Program-made: the position numbers and the translations under genes
Assembly: GCA_005879205.1 (NCBI GenBank)
Contig: VBLD01000042.1
Location: 31,362-38,911, forward strand
Reading direction: 5' to 3'
Length of the DNA stretch: 7,550 nucleotides
From: Deltaproteobacteria bacterium
Lineage (GTDB): Bacteria; Desulfobacterota; Binatia; DP-6
Shown: in pieces, positions 1 through 7,005 of the stretch
Numbering within the stretch: the stretch's first letter is position 1
Layout of the letters: the number at the start of each line of letters is the position of its first letter
Notes under the pieces: model-generated
Told to the model about the DNA's origin: nothing
Databases searched by the model: none
What the model saw: only the letters and a program-made list of their open reading frames with translations

Positions 1-2
1 CC

Positions 3-1490
3 TTCACCGACACGACCGGCTCGGGCCCGGCCGCCCTCGGCAACCGGATCGCGGCCGCGGTGATCGCCTTCGGCAAGAGCGATGGGTCGGGCGAAGACGG
101 CAACTACGCTGACCCGACGTACCACCCGGTGAACAAGCCGCTCATCGTGAAGAACCTCGGCATCGATCCCCTCGACCCCCAGGATCTCTCCTACCACATC
201 GCCCCGAACCACTGGCAGCCACTCGCGCTCGACCAGATGATCGGCCAAAATGGCGTGCCACTGCCCGGCAAGATACAGACGTTCGTCGGCTCCCAATGGG
301 GCGATGTGGCGCCGTTCGCGCTCACGCGTGCGAACCCGAGCGATCTCTATCTCGATCCCGGTCCGCAACCGCAGCTCACCGGCCTTGGCGACACCACGGA
401 CCTCGATTTCAAGGGCCAAGTGAAAGACGTGATCGAGAAGAGTAGCCAGCTTACGCCCGATGATCCGACAATGATAGACATCTCGCCGGCCTCGAACGGC
501 AACAACCCGCTCGGTACGAATGTCGGCCACGGGTACACGGTGAACCCCGTGACCGGGCAGCCCTATACCCCGCAGCTCGTGAAGCGGGGCGACTTCGGCC
601 GCGTGATCGCCGAGTACTGGGCCGACGGTCCCACGTCGGAGACGCCGCCCGGCCACTGGAACGTGCTCGCCAACAGCGTCGCCGACTCCCCGGGCTTCCA
701 GCGACTGCTCGGGGGTAGGGCGCCGCTGCTCAACGCCCTCGAATGGGACGTGAAGATGTATTTCGCCGTCAATGGCGCGGTGCACGACGCGGCGATCGCC
801 TGCTGGGGAGCGAAACGAACGTATGACGGTGTCCGGCCGATCACCATGATCCGGTACATGGGCACCAAGGGGCAGTCGTCCGATTCCGGGCAGCCATCGT
901 TTGACTCGATGGGCCTGCCGCTGCCGACGATGCCGGAAGACTCGGATGTCATCGAGGTCATCACCACTGCAAGTTCGGTGGAAGGCGAGCGTCATGCCAA
1001 CCTGGTCACACCGGAGGCGGGTGGTCATGTCGGTGACATGGCCGTCATCGCATGGCCCGGCGGGCCGGCGGACCCGAAGACGCAGCACAGCGGCACAAGG
1101 TGGATCCTCGCCAAGGCGTGGGTCCCGTATCAGCGCGCCACGTTCGTCACGCCCGCCTTCCCGGGCTACTACTCCGGCCACAGCACCTTCAGCCGCTCCG
1201 CGGCGGAGGTGCTCACGCTGATGACGGGCAGCGAGTACTTCCCGGGCGGGCTCAGCGAGTTCGCCGTGCACCAGAACGCGTTCCTCCAGTTCGAGATCGG
1301 GCCGTCCCAGGACGTGCGGCTCCAGTGGGCGCGCTACTTCGACGCCGCCGACCAGGCGGGGCAGTCGCGGCTGTGGGGCGGCATCCACGTGGAGGCGGAC
1401 GATTTCACCGGGCGCACGCGCGGCCACGACATCGGCATCGCCGCCTTCAACAAGGCGGTCACGTACTTCGACGGGAGCGCCGCTCCCTAG
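3..1490 (+). CDS. Vanadium-dependent haloperoxidase-like protein (PAP2 superfamily), 5' end outside window
   Basis: The reading frame is open from base 3, so the gene starts before the window; 495 residues are visible and end at TAG. Numbering from the codon at base 3, the complete vanadate/phosphate-binding signature is present: K271-x6-R278-P279, S391-G392-H393, and S455-R456-x5-H462-x3-D466. In vanadium chloroperoxidase the equivalent Lys, Arg, Ser and His bind vanadate, the middle His is acid/base, and the last His is the metal ligand. F386, five residues before the SGH serine, matches the Phe seen in chloroperoxidases at a site where bromoperoxidases have His; the usual Pro before SGH is Tyr here. 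The N-terminal half (for example the GSQWGDVAPFALTR segment) resembles the bacterial and fungal family annotated as vanadium-dependent haloperoxidase. Expected chemistry is H2O2-dependent halide oxidation, but the fold is shared with acid phosphatases, so phosphatase activity is not excluded. Any signal peptide lies outside the window. The GH3 gene follows after 15 bases. Confidence 0.88.
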   Translation, partial: FTDTTGSGPAALGNRIAAAVIAFGKSDGSGEDGNYADPTYHPVNKPLIVKNLGIDPLDPQDLSYHIAPNHWQPLALDQMIGQNGVPLPGKIQTFVGSQWGDVAPFALTRANPSDLYLDPGPQPQLTGLGDTTDLDFKGQVKDVIEKSSQLTPDDPTMIDISPASNGNNPLGTNVGHGYTVNPVTGQPYTPQLVKRGDFGRVIAEYWADGPTSETPPGHWNVLANSVADSPGFQRLLGGRAPLLNALEWDVKMYFAVNGAVHDAAIACWGAKRTYDGVRPITMIRYMGTKGQSSDSGQPSFDSMGLPLPTMPEDSDVIEVITTASSVEGERHANLVTPEAGGHVGDMAVIAWPGGPADPKTQHSGTRWILAKAWVPYQRATFVTPAFPGYYSGHSTFSRSAAEVLTLMTGSEYFPGGLSEFAVHQNAFLQFEIGPSQDVRLQWARYFDAADQAGQSRLWGGIHVEADDFTGRTRGHDIGIAAFNKAVTYFDGSAAP

Positions 1491-1505
1491 GACGCCGACC
1501 CCGGC

Positions 1506-3839
1506 GTGGGCGCCACCTCCCTCTACCGCGACTCCCGCGCCTCCCTCGACGATCGCGTCGAGGATCTGCTGCGCCACATGACGCTCGACGAGAAGGTCGC
1601 CCAGCTCGGCGGGACGTGGGTGAGCGAGCTGGTCGCGAACGATCGCTTCGATCCCGAGCGGGCGCGCGCCCGCCTGCGCCACGGCACGGGACACGTGACC
1701 CGCATCGGCGCCGCGACGGGTCTTCGCCCCGCGGCCCGGGCGCAGCTCCTGAACGACATCCAGCGCGTGCTCGTCGAGGACACGCGGCTCGGCATTCCCG
1801 CGATCGTCCACGAGGAATCGGTGGGCGGCTTATGTGCGCGGGAGGCCACCGTGTTCCCGCAGGCGATCGGTCTCGCCACGACGTGGGATCCCGCCCTCGT
1901 GGAGGCCGTCGCGGGCGTGATTCGCGAGCAGATGCTCGCGGTCGGCGCGCGACAGACGCTCGCGCCGGTGCTCGACGTCGCGCGCGACCCGCGCTGGGGC
2001 CGCGTGGAGGAGACGTACGGCGAGGATCCGTATCTGGCGGGCGTGCTCGGGACGGCGTACGTACGCGCCCTCCAGACCGACGACCTCGGCCGGGGCGTGG
2101 TGTGCACCGGCAAGCACTTCCTCGCCTACGGACTGCCCGAAGGCGGCATGAACCATGCCCCGGTCCACGTCGGCCCGCGCGAGCTGCGCGAGGTGTTCGC
2201 CGAGCCGTTCGCGGCCGCGATCCGCGACGGTGGGCTCGCGAGCGTCATGAACTCGTACAGCTCGATCGACGGGCTGCCCTGTGCGGGGTCGGCCGGCATC
2301 CTCACCCGCCTCCTGCGCGACGAGCTCGGCTTCGACGGTGTCGTGGTGGCCGATTACTTCGCGATCGGCCTGCTCGAGGTCGCGCATCGGACGGCCGCCA
2401 GCAAGCGGGACGCGGCGCGCCAGGCGCTCCAGGCCGGCCTCGATCTCGAGCTGCCGGCCCTCGACTGCTACCGGGAGCTCGCCGCCCTGGTCACCTCGGG
2501 CGAGCTGAGCGAGACACTGCTCGACCGTTCAGTCCGTCGCGTGCTGCGGCAGAAGCTCCAGCTCGGTCTCTTCGAGCACCCCTACGTCGACGCCGATGCG
2601 GCGCCGCACGTGTACGACACGGCCGACCAGCGCGCGCTGGCACGGACCGTAGCGGCGCGCGCCTGCTGCCTGCTCACCAACTCGGGCGTGCTGCCGCTCG
2701 CCGCGGATGCAGGGACGATCGCCGTGGTCGGTCCCACCGCCGACGACCCGCGCCTCCTGCAGGGCGACTATCACTATCCCGCGCACCTCGAGATCCTGTC
2801 CGTCGATCGGCAGTTCCTTCCCGCCGCGGGCGGTGTCGTCGACGCCGGAGCGCTCTTCACCCCGCACGTGACGCCGCTCGCCGGCATCCGGGACGCCGTG
2901 CGACCCCGGACGCGCGTGAACTACGCGCGCGGCTGCGACGTCCGCGATCCCGACCCGAGCGGCATCGCCGAGGCCGTGACGGCGGCGCGCGAAGCCGAGG
3001 TGGCGATCGTGTGCGTCGGGGGACGCTCGGGGCTCACGGAGGACTGCACCGTCGGCGAGGCGCGCGACGCGACGTACCTGGGACTCACGGGCGCGCAGCC
3101 CGAGCTCGTCGAGCGCGTCATCGCCACCGGGACGCCGACGGTCGTCGTCGTGATCGGCGGCCGCGTCCATGCGCTCCCCTGGATCGCCGAGCGTGCGGCC
3201 GCGCTGCTCTACGCGTGGCTCCCGGGTGAAGAAGGGGGCAACGCCATCGCCGACGTGCTCTTCGGGACCGTGAACCCTTCCGGCCGACTGCCGGTGTCCC
3301 TGCCGCGCTCGGTCGGCCAGGTGCCGGTCCACCACCGGTATCGTGCGGGCGGCGGCCGTTCCACGTTCCATGGGGACTACACCGATTCCCCGCCGCAGCC
3401 GCTCTTTCCCTTCGGCCACGGGCTCAGCTACACGACGTTCGCCTACGATGCGCTCGCCGTCCGCGGCAGCAGCACGCGCGAGGCCGTCGACGTGTCGGTC
3501 CGCGTCGCCAACGCCGGTGCGCGCGCCGGTGACGAGGTGATCCAGCTCTACGTGCGCGACGAGGTGGCGTCGGTGGCGCGCCCGAACCGCCAGCTCGTGG
3601 GCTTCGCGTGGCTCTCGCTCGCACCCGGGGAGCGCCGCACGGTCCACTTCACGGTGCACCCGAGCCGGCTCGCGTTCTACGACCCGGAGATGCGGTTCGT
3701 CACCGAGCCGGGCGTGCTGACGTTCCTGATGGGCGCATCCTCGGCGGACATCCGCGCGTCGGCGAGCGTCGATCTCGAGGGCCCGATCACCGAGCACCGG
3801 CAGGCGGCGATCGTCCCGACGGCAGTGCGGATCGAGTAG
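1506..3839 (+). CDS. GH3 family beta-glycosidase (beta-glucosidase/beta-xylosidase type)
   Basis: A complete protein of 777 residues, expected to hydrolyse terminal beta-linked glucose or xylose residues by the retaining mechanism. The N-terminal barrel domain (about residues 10-345) has ARDPRWGR at 159-166, KH at 203-204 and the nucleophile motif GFDGVVVADY with D283 as nucleophile. The C-terminal GH3 domain starts near residue 385; GLTEDCTVGEARD holds E512 and E518, of which E518 is my candidate acid/base. FGHGLSYT (from F636) leads into a fibronectin-III-like domain (about 658-760) containing the RPNRQLVGF signature. Length and domain order are normal for the family. No signal peptide is visible, so a cytoplasmic enzyme is likely. 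GTG at 1506 is the only usual start codon between the in-frame TAG of the upstream gene and the conserved N-terminus; the possible ribosome site (AGGA at 1489-1492) is weak. Short gaps on both sides suggest co-transcription with its neighbours. The exact sugar specificity cannot be told. Confidence 0.95.
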   Translation: MGATSLYRDSRASLDDRVEDLLRHMTLDEKVAQLGGTWVSELVANDRFDPERARARLRHGTGHVTRIGAATGLRPAARAQLLNDIQRVLVEDTRLGIPAIVHEESVGGLCAREATVFPQAIGLATTWDPALVEAVAGVIREQMLAVGARQTLAPVLDVARDPRWGRVEETYGEDPYLAGVLGTAYVRALQTDDLGRGVVCTGKHFLAYGLPEGGMNHAPVHVGPRELREVFAEPFAAAIRDGGLASVMNSYSSIDGLPCAGSAGILTRLLRDELGFDGVVVADYFAIGLLEVAHRTAASKRDAARQALQAGLDLELPALDCYRELAALVTSGELSETLLDRSVRRVLRQKLQLGLFEHPYVDADAAPHVYDTADQRALARTVAARACCLLTNSGVLPLAADAGTIAVVGPTADDPRLLQGDYHYPAHLEILSVDRQFLPAAGGVVDAGALFTPHVTPLAGIRDAVRPRTRVNYARGCDVRDPDPSGIAEAVTAAREAEVAIVCVGGRSGLTEDCTVGEARDATYLGLTGAQPELVERVIATGTPTVVVVIGGRVHALPWIAERAAALLYAWLPGEEGGNAIADVLFGTVNPSGRLPVSLPRSVGQVPVHHRYRAGGGRSTFHGDYTDSPPQPLFPFGHGLSYTTFAYDALAVRGSSTREAVDVSVRVANAGARAGDEVIQLYVRDEVASVARPNRQLVGFAWLSLAPGERRTVHFTVHPSRLAFYDPEMRFVTEPGVLTFLMGASSADIRASASVDLEGPITEHRQAAIVPTAVRIE

Positions 3840-3841
3840 CC

Positions 3842-4597
3842 ATGGACATGGACGGACGCGCGGTGCTCGTCACCGGAGGTGCCGGAGGTCTCGGCTCCGC
3901 CATGGCACGGCGACTCCGGGCGGCGGGAGCGCGGGTCGTGATCCACGACGTCAACGCCGCCCGCGGCCGGGAAGTCGCGGCCGCGTTGAACGCGGAGGGC
4001 GCGGGCGCCGGGGTCCGTTTCGTCGAGGGCGACCTCGCGGATCCGGTCGCCGTCCGCGAGCGCGTGGCGGCCCTCGATCGCGAGGTGAACGGCTTCTCGG
4101 GCCTGGTCAACAACGCCGCCGTGGTGCCGCTGAAGCCGATCGCCGGGTACACGCTCGAGGAGTACGAGCGTATCCAGCGGGTCAACTCGCACGTCGCGTT
4201 CGTCCTCGTGCAGGCGCTGGCGCCGTCGATGCGCGCGCGGGGCGGCGGCGCCGTGGTCAACGTCTGCAGCATCACGCTCGGCGGCGAGTGGGCGAACTTC
4301 GTGCCGTACGTCGCCTCCAAGGGCGCGCTGCTCGGCATGACGCGCGCCCTCGCGCGCGAGCTCGGCCCCGACAACATCCGGGTGAACGCGGTGAGTCCCG
4401 GCGCCATCCCGACCGACGCCGAGAAGGTCCATCCCGATCCCGAGGACTACGCACGCCACGTGATCGAGCGCCAGTCGCTCAAGTTCCGCGGCACCCCCGA
4501 CGACGTCGCCGACGCCGTTCACTTCCTGCTCTCGGACCGGGCGCGCTTCATCACCGGGCAGAACCTCCACGTGAACGGCGGCTGGCTCATGGGGTGA
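3842..4597 (+). CDS. Short-chain dehydrogenase/reductase (classical SDR)
   Basis: A 251-residue protein of normal length for a classical SDR, an NAD(P)-dependent oxidoreductase acting on alcohols, sugars or ketones in the cytoplasm. It has the nucleotide-binding TGGAGGLG loop (residues 11-18), the structural NNA motif (N90-N91), and the catalytic set S143, Y156, K160 with the expected 13- and 4-residue spacings. The C-terminal FITGQNLHVNGGW segment is typical. D36 at the end of the second strand favours NAD over NADP; this is inference from the family. The start lies only two bases after the GH3 stop, which points to one transcript and perhaps translational coupling. A 6-base tandem repeat (ATGGAC twice, 3842-3853) gives two in-frame ATGs; the first is taken because no good ribosome site separates them. 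The 3' end overlaps the convergent small gene by 11 bases. Next to a GH3 enzyme, oxidation of a released sugar or aglycone is a reasonable guess; a 3-oxoacyl-ACP reductase-like role cannot be excluded. Confidence 0.94.
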   Translation: MDMDGRAVLVTGGAGGLGSAMARRLRAAGARVVIHDVNAARGREVAAALNAEGAGAGVRFVEGDLADPVAVRERVAALDREVNGFSGLVNNAAVVPLKPIAGYTLEEYERIQRVNSHVAFVLVQALAPSMRARGGGAVVNVCSITLGGEWANFVPYVASKGALLGMTRALARELGPDNIRVNAVSPGAIPTDAEKVHPDPEDYARHVIERQSLKFRGTPDDVADAVHFLLSDRARFITGQNLHVNGGWLMG

Positions 4598-4910
4598 CCA
4601 TCGATTCGCGGAGGCTCTCGACCAGCGGCGCAGTCACGAAGTCGAGGGACCGATCCTCGGCGGCGAGCGCGGCGCCGAGACGGGCGACGGGACCGTCGCC
4701 GCCGTCGCCCGTCATTCCCTTGCGGAGGTGCGCGACCGGTTCGGCGAAGCGGTGGTCGTGACCGGCGAGCGCGTCGAGACGCGTCAGCGCATCGGCGCGG
4801 CGACCGCCCGCGAAGTCCGACGCGGTGAGAAGGAAAATCGCCGCCGTGCGGACGCCGGTATGATACTTTCGGGTCGTCGGGAACGGCCGACCGTCGTAGG
4901 TCGACCGCAT
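4587..4910 (-). CDS. Small hypothetical protein, convergent with the SDR gene
   Basis: A 107-residue frame from ATG at 4910 to TGA at 4587. I do not recognise the family. It is judged real rather than a shadow because no other gene explains this stretch and its third positions are G or C in about 89 of 107 codons by hand count, like the surrounding genes. The product starts with a polar stretch (MRSTYDGRPFPTTRKYH), then a short hydrophobic patch AAIFLLTASDF near residues 23-33, and then an acidic, Ala/Leu-rich part with several His and Asp residues that looks mainly helical. There is no signal peptide, convincing membrane helix or known motif. No clear ribosome site precedes the ATG. It lies 105 bases downstream of the patatin gene on the same strand, so it may be read from that transcript. 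Its stop lies inside the last codons of the SDR gene. The frame stays open upstream back to the patatin TAG, so a start at an unusual codon further upstream (CTG) is possible. Confidence 0.55.
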   Translation of the reverse strand: MRSTYDGRPFPTTRKYHTGVRTAAIFLLTASDFAGGRRADALTRLDALAGHDHRFAEPVAHLRKGMTGDGGDGPVARLGAALAAEDRSLDFVTAPLVESLRESMVTP

Positions 4911-5015
4911 GCGGTCTGAGCGAAGCGGCCGGCGGGGGGCAGTGCCTCGGGTAGCTGGGCGGCCGGTGGCGGCAGGCCATCCCGCCAGGGGCCCGTTGGT
5001 GCGACCGGCTTCGAG
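4911..5015 (-). other. Intergenic gap between patatin gene and small gene
   Basis: These 105 bases lie between two minus-strand genes. They contain a 6-base inverted repeat (TGGCGG at 4967-4972, CCGCCA at 4982-4987, loop of 9) but no T-run beside it, so it is a poor candidate for an intrinsic terminator. I see no convincing promoter for the small gene, which favours read-through transcription from the patatin gene. Confidence 0.3.
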
Positions 5016-6164
5016 CTACGCTGCGCGGCGCGCGGCGCTGCTCCAGCGCCGCGCGCGCCGCTCGATGTCGGCGCGTGATGCCAACTTGATGCCGTGCCGC
5101 GCGAACAGGGCGCAGTAGCGGTCGTAGTCGGCGAGCACCGTCTTGACGGTGGTCCGGTAGCCGCGGCGGACCACCTCGTGACGGTGCCCGTACGTCATCA
5201 GATGGTAGTCGAAGAGCCGCATGTCGCCGGCGTATGGCTCGAGCAGCACGACGTCGGTCTCGGCGTGCTCGCGCGCATGGCGGCGGAGCCCGTCGCGCAG
5301 CCGGCGATGGAGGACGACCCGGAGGCCCTGGCCCGCGATGGCGAACGGTCCACCTTCGCGGATCGAGCCGCGGGCGGAGCTTTCGAGCACGAGGGGCCGG
5401 ACCGGGTTCACGATGACGACGAGACGCGCCCCGCCGTCGACGGCGAGCCCGGCGTGCGCCGTCTTGGTGACCGCCGCGTCGATGTAGTCGACACCGTCGA
5501 TGTGCACGGGCTCGAAGAGGAGCGGGACGGCGGCCGACGCGGCCACCGCGGCCGAGATCGGCGTGCGCTCGCGCGCGTTCGCGCCGAACACGTGGACCTC
5601 GCCGGTGTTGAGCACGGTGGCGGGAATGTAGAGCCGGCGCTTCAGGCGCCGGAAGTCGTTCGTTCGCCCGCCGCGCGTGAGCATGTGGCGCACGTAGCTA
5701 TCGAGGCCGTCGAGGCTGAAGATCCCGTGGGGCAGGAGCCCGAGGAGCGAGCCGAGTGTGTCGAGCACGAGGGCTTCCCGCCAGTTGACGCACAGCTGGA
5801 CGGCGACGCGGGGCAGGGTCGCCGCGATTCTCGGCAGGGTCGCGAGGTAGCTCCGCCACGGGAGCGAGAGGAACTGGGAGCCCGAGAGACGGGGAAGCGT
5901 CCGGCGGTCGTGTTCCAGGGTCTCGCGCAGGCGCTCGGGGGTCACACGGTTGGCGAGGAGTGCGGCGACCAGGGCTCCCGCACTGGAGCCCACGTAGAGG
6001 TCGAAGTCGCAGACGGTGAAACCCTCGAGCAGGGCGTCGAGTGCGAGGAGAGCCCCCACCTCGTAGAGGCCTCCGACGATGCCGCCGCCGGCAAGGACGA
6101 GCGCATGGCGGGGCGGTTTCTTCGGGTCGGCGCGCATCGGTGGTCCGGTCGGGGATCTCGGCAC
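5016..6164 (-). CDS. Patatin-like phospholipase
   Basis: A 382-residue serine lipid hydrolase of the patatin/RssA type, expected to cleave acyl esters with a Ser-Asp dyad. Near the N-terminus, LAGGGIVGG (residues 24-32) is the oxyanion-hole glycine loop, with Val where many patatins have Arg or Lys. G59-S60-S61-A62-G63 is the nucleophile elbow with catalytic S61. The catalytic Asp is D229 in the context YIDAAVTKTAHA; most family members have Asp-Gly at this point, so the DAA form is unusual. A second DGG (from D243) lies shortly after and could confuse motif searches. No signal peptide is seen; residues about 99-150 are hydrophobic and may contact membrane. The start is GTG at 6164 because a GAGG ribosome site lies seven bases upstream; ATG at codon 10 (6137) lacks one. 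The gene is divergent from the DUF151-PDZ gene and is followed by the small hypothetical gene. The lipid substrate and any regulatory role are unknown. Confidence 0.93.
   Translation of the reverse strand: MPRSPTGPPMRADPKKPPRHALVLAGGGIVGGLYEVGALLALDALLEGFTVCDFDLYVGSSAGALVAALLANRVTPERLRETLEHDRRTLPRLSGSQFLSLPWRSYLATLPRIAATLPRVAVQLCVNWREALVLDTLGSLLGLLPHGIFSLDGLDSYVRHMLTRGGRTNDFRRLKRRLYIPATVLNTGEVHVFGANARERTPISAAVAASAAVPLLFEPVHIDGVDYIDAAVTKTAHAGLAVDGGARLVVIVNPVRPLVLESSARGSIREGGPFAIAGQGLRVVLHRRLRDGLRRHAREHAETDVVLLEPYAGDMRLFDYHLMTYGHRHEVVRRGYRTTVKTVLADYDRYCALFARHGIKLASRADIERRARRWSSAARRAA
5028..5056 (-). repeat. Perfect 13-bp stem-loop inside the 3' end of the patatin gene
   Basis: Bases 5028-5040 and 5044-5056 are exact reverse complements separated by a 3-base loop. 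The stem is almost all G/C and lies in the last codons of the patatin gene, ending ten bases from its stop. No T-run follows on either strand, so it is not a standard intrinsic terminator. It could protect the mRNA 3' end or cause pausing; an accident of Arg/Ala-rich coding is also possible. Confidence 0.5.
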
Positions 6165-6171
6165 GGCGCCG

Positions 6172-6175
6172 CCTC
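6172..6175 (-). promoter_or_regulatory. Ribosome binding site of the patatin gene
   Basis: On the minus strand GAGG lies seven bases before GTG at 6164. It decides the start in favour of this GTG over the in-frame ATG nine codons later, which has no comparable upstream site. Confidence 0.55.
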
Positions 6176-6191
6176 GACTTGAAAAACGCTA

Positions 6192-6219
6192 TTGCCGGTC
6201 TGTGAAGCGGCTGTAGAAT
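6192..6219 (+). promoter_or_regulatory. Candidate sigma-70-type promoter for the DUF151-PDZ gene
   Basis: TTGCCG (6192-6197) and TAGAAT (6214-6219) are separated by 16 bases and match the -35 and -10 consensus at 4 and 5 of 6 positions. Transcription would begin near 6226, only about two bases before ATG at 6228, so the mRNA would be leaderless or nearly so. This agrees with the lack of a ribosome site before that ATG. It lies in the 63-base divergent region shared with the patatin gene, for which I see no convincing promoter. Confidence 0.5.
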
Positions 6220-6227
6220 GCCCGTCC

Positions 6228-6986
6228 ATGCTGGGGCGCTCCGCCGTCCTCGTCCTGGCGGCCGCCGGCCTCACCCGGGCGGCCGGGGCGCCGGTCGAGG
6301 TCGAGGTCCGGGGCGTCCGGCTCGACCCGACGACCGGCTCGCCCGTCGTCCAGCTCGTGGAGAAGGGCAAGGGCGGGCGCGAGCTGCCGATCTGGATCGG
6401 CCCCTTCGAGGCGCAGGCGATCGCCGCCGAGATGCAGGGCATGCTGCTGCCACGGCCGCTGACGCACGACCTGATGAAGCGGCTCGTCGAGAGTCTCGGC
6501 GGGCGGCTCGATCGCGTCGTCATCGGCGACCTGCGCGACAACACGTACTTCGCGACCCTCCACCTCGCCGGTGCCGACGGCAAGGACATCTCCCTCGACG
6601 CGCGGCCGAGCGACGCGATCGCGCTGGCGCTCCGTCTGCACGGCACCATCCTGGTGACCGACGAGGTCTTCGCGAAGTCGCGCGTGAGCAACGCCACGCC
6701 CGCGGCGGCGCACCTCTGGGGGCTCACCGTGCAGGAGCTGACGCCGGAGATCGCGGGGTTCTTCAAGGCGCACGAGGTCAAGGGCGTGCTCATCTCCGAC
6801 GTCGGCGACGATGCTGCCGCGCACGAGGCGCTCCGGGGCGACGTCATCACGGCGCTCGACGGCAAGCCGGTCCACTCCGTCGGCGAGCTCACCGACCGGG
6901 CGGGTGCGCGTCCCGCCGACGGACCCGTCCGGCTGTCCCTCCGGCGCGGCGTGCGCGATCTCACGATTACCTTTGCTCCTCGCTGA
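6228..6986 (+). CDS. Exported bifunctional-nuclease-family (DUF151) protein with C-terminal PDZ-like domain
   Basis: A 252-residue protein with three parts. Residues 1-21 look like a signal peptide: Arg4, a short Ala/Leu/Val core and a possible AGA cleavage site before Pro22. Residues about 22-150 form a DUF151 (bifunctional nuclease, BFN) domain, shown by ELPIWIGPFEAQAIA, the PLTHDLMKRL segment and RPSDAIALALR starting at R126. Some members of this family were reported to have RNase and DNase activity; the role in most bacteria is unclear. From G165 to the end is a PDZ-like domain of the HtrA type: GLTVQELTPEIAGFF, then GVLISDV and GDVITALDGKPVHSVGEL. PDZ domains usually bind protein C-termini. 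Many bacterial DUF151 proteins are cytoplasmic and lack this tail, so an exported DUF151-PDZ protein is notable. ATG at 6228 is chosen because it gives the signal peptide; a TTG at 6192 is in frame but overlaps the likely -35 element. A small membrane-protein gene follows after 59 bases. Confidence 0.88.
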   Translation: MLGRSAVLVLAAAGLTRAAGAPVEVEVRGVRLDPTTGSPVVQLVEKGKGGRELPIWIGPFEAQAIAAEMQGMLLPRPLTHDLMKRLVESLGGRLDRVVIGDLRDNTYFATLHLAGADGKDISLDARPSDAIALALRLHGTILVTDEVFAKSRVSNATPAAAHLWGLTVQELTPEIAGFFKAHEVKGVLISDVGDDAAAHEALRGDVITALDGKPVHSVGELTDRAGARPADGPVRLSLRRGVRDLTITFAPR

Positions 6987-7005
6987 GTTCCCCGCCTTCC
7001 CTCGT

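Noticed and set aside
1488..1508. Possible TAG read-through joining the haloperoxidase-like protein to the GH3 enzyme, since both genes share one frame across the stop.
   Set aside because: The haloperoxidase-like family normally ends just after the last motif, GH3 has its own GTG and normal N-terminus, and sharing a frame occurs by chance one time in three.
1052..3229. A 725-codon open frame on the plus strand that spans the end of the haloperoxidase-like gene and most of the GH3 gene.
   Set aside because: Its product is almost only Arg, Ala, Gly and Pro, has no domain, and lies in another frame of two well-supported genes. Long shadow frames are expected at this G+C.
2529..3797. A 422-codon minus-strand frame opposite the GH3 gene.
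   Set aside because: It is a shadow of the GH3 coding pattern, with low-complexity Arg/His/Gly-rich product and no recognisable motif.
4911..5018. Possible TAG read-through from the patatin gene into the small gene, which is in the same frame with no stop between.
   Set aside because: The 35 intervening codons encode a low-complexity Pro/Arg/Gly-rich stretch, the patatin protein is full length, and there is no sign of recoding elements.
5094..6182. A 362-codon plus-strand frame opposite the patatin gene.
   Set aside because: The patatin frame has intact catalytic motifs and a ribosome site; the opposite product is Glu/Val/Gly-rich with no family features.
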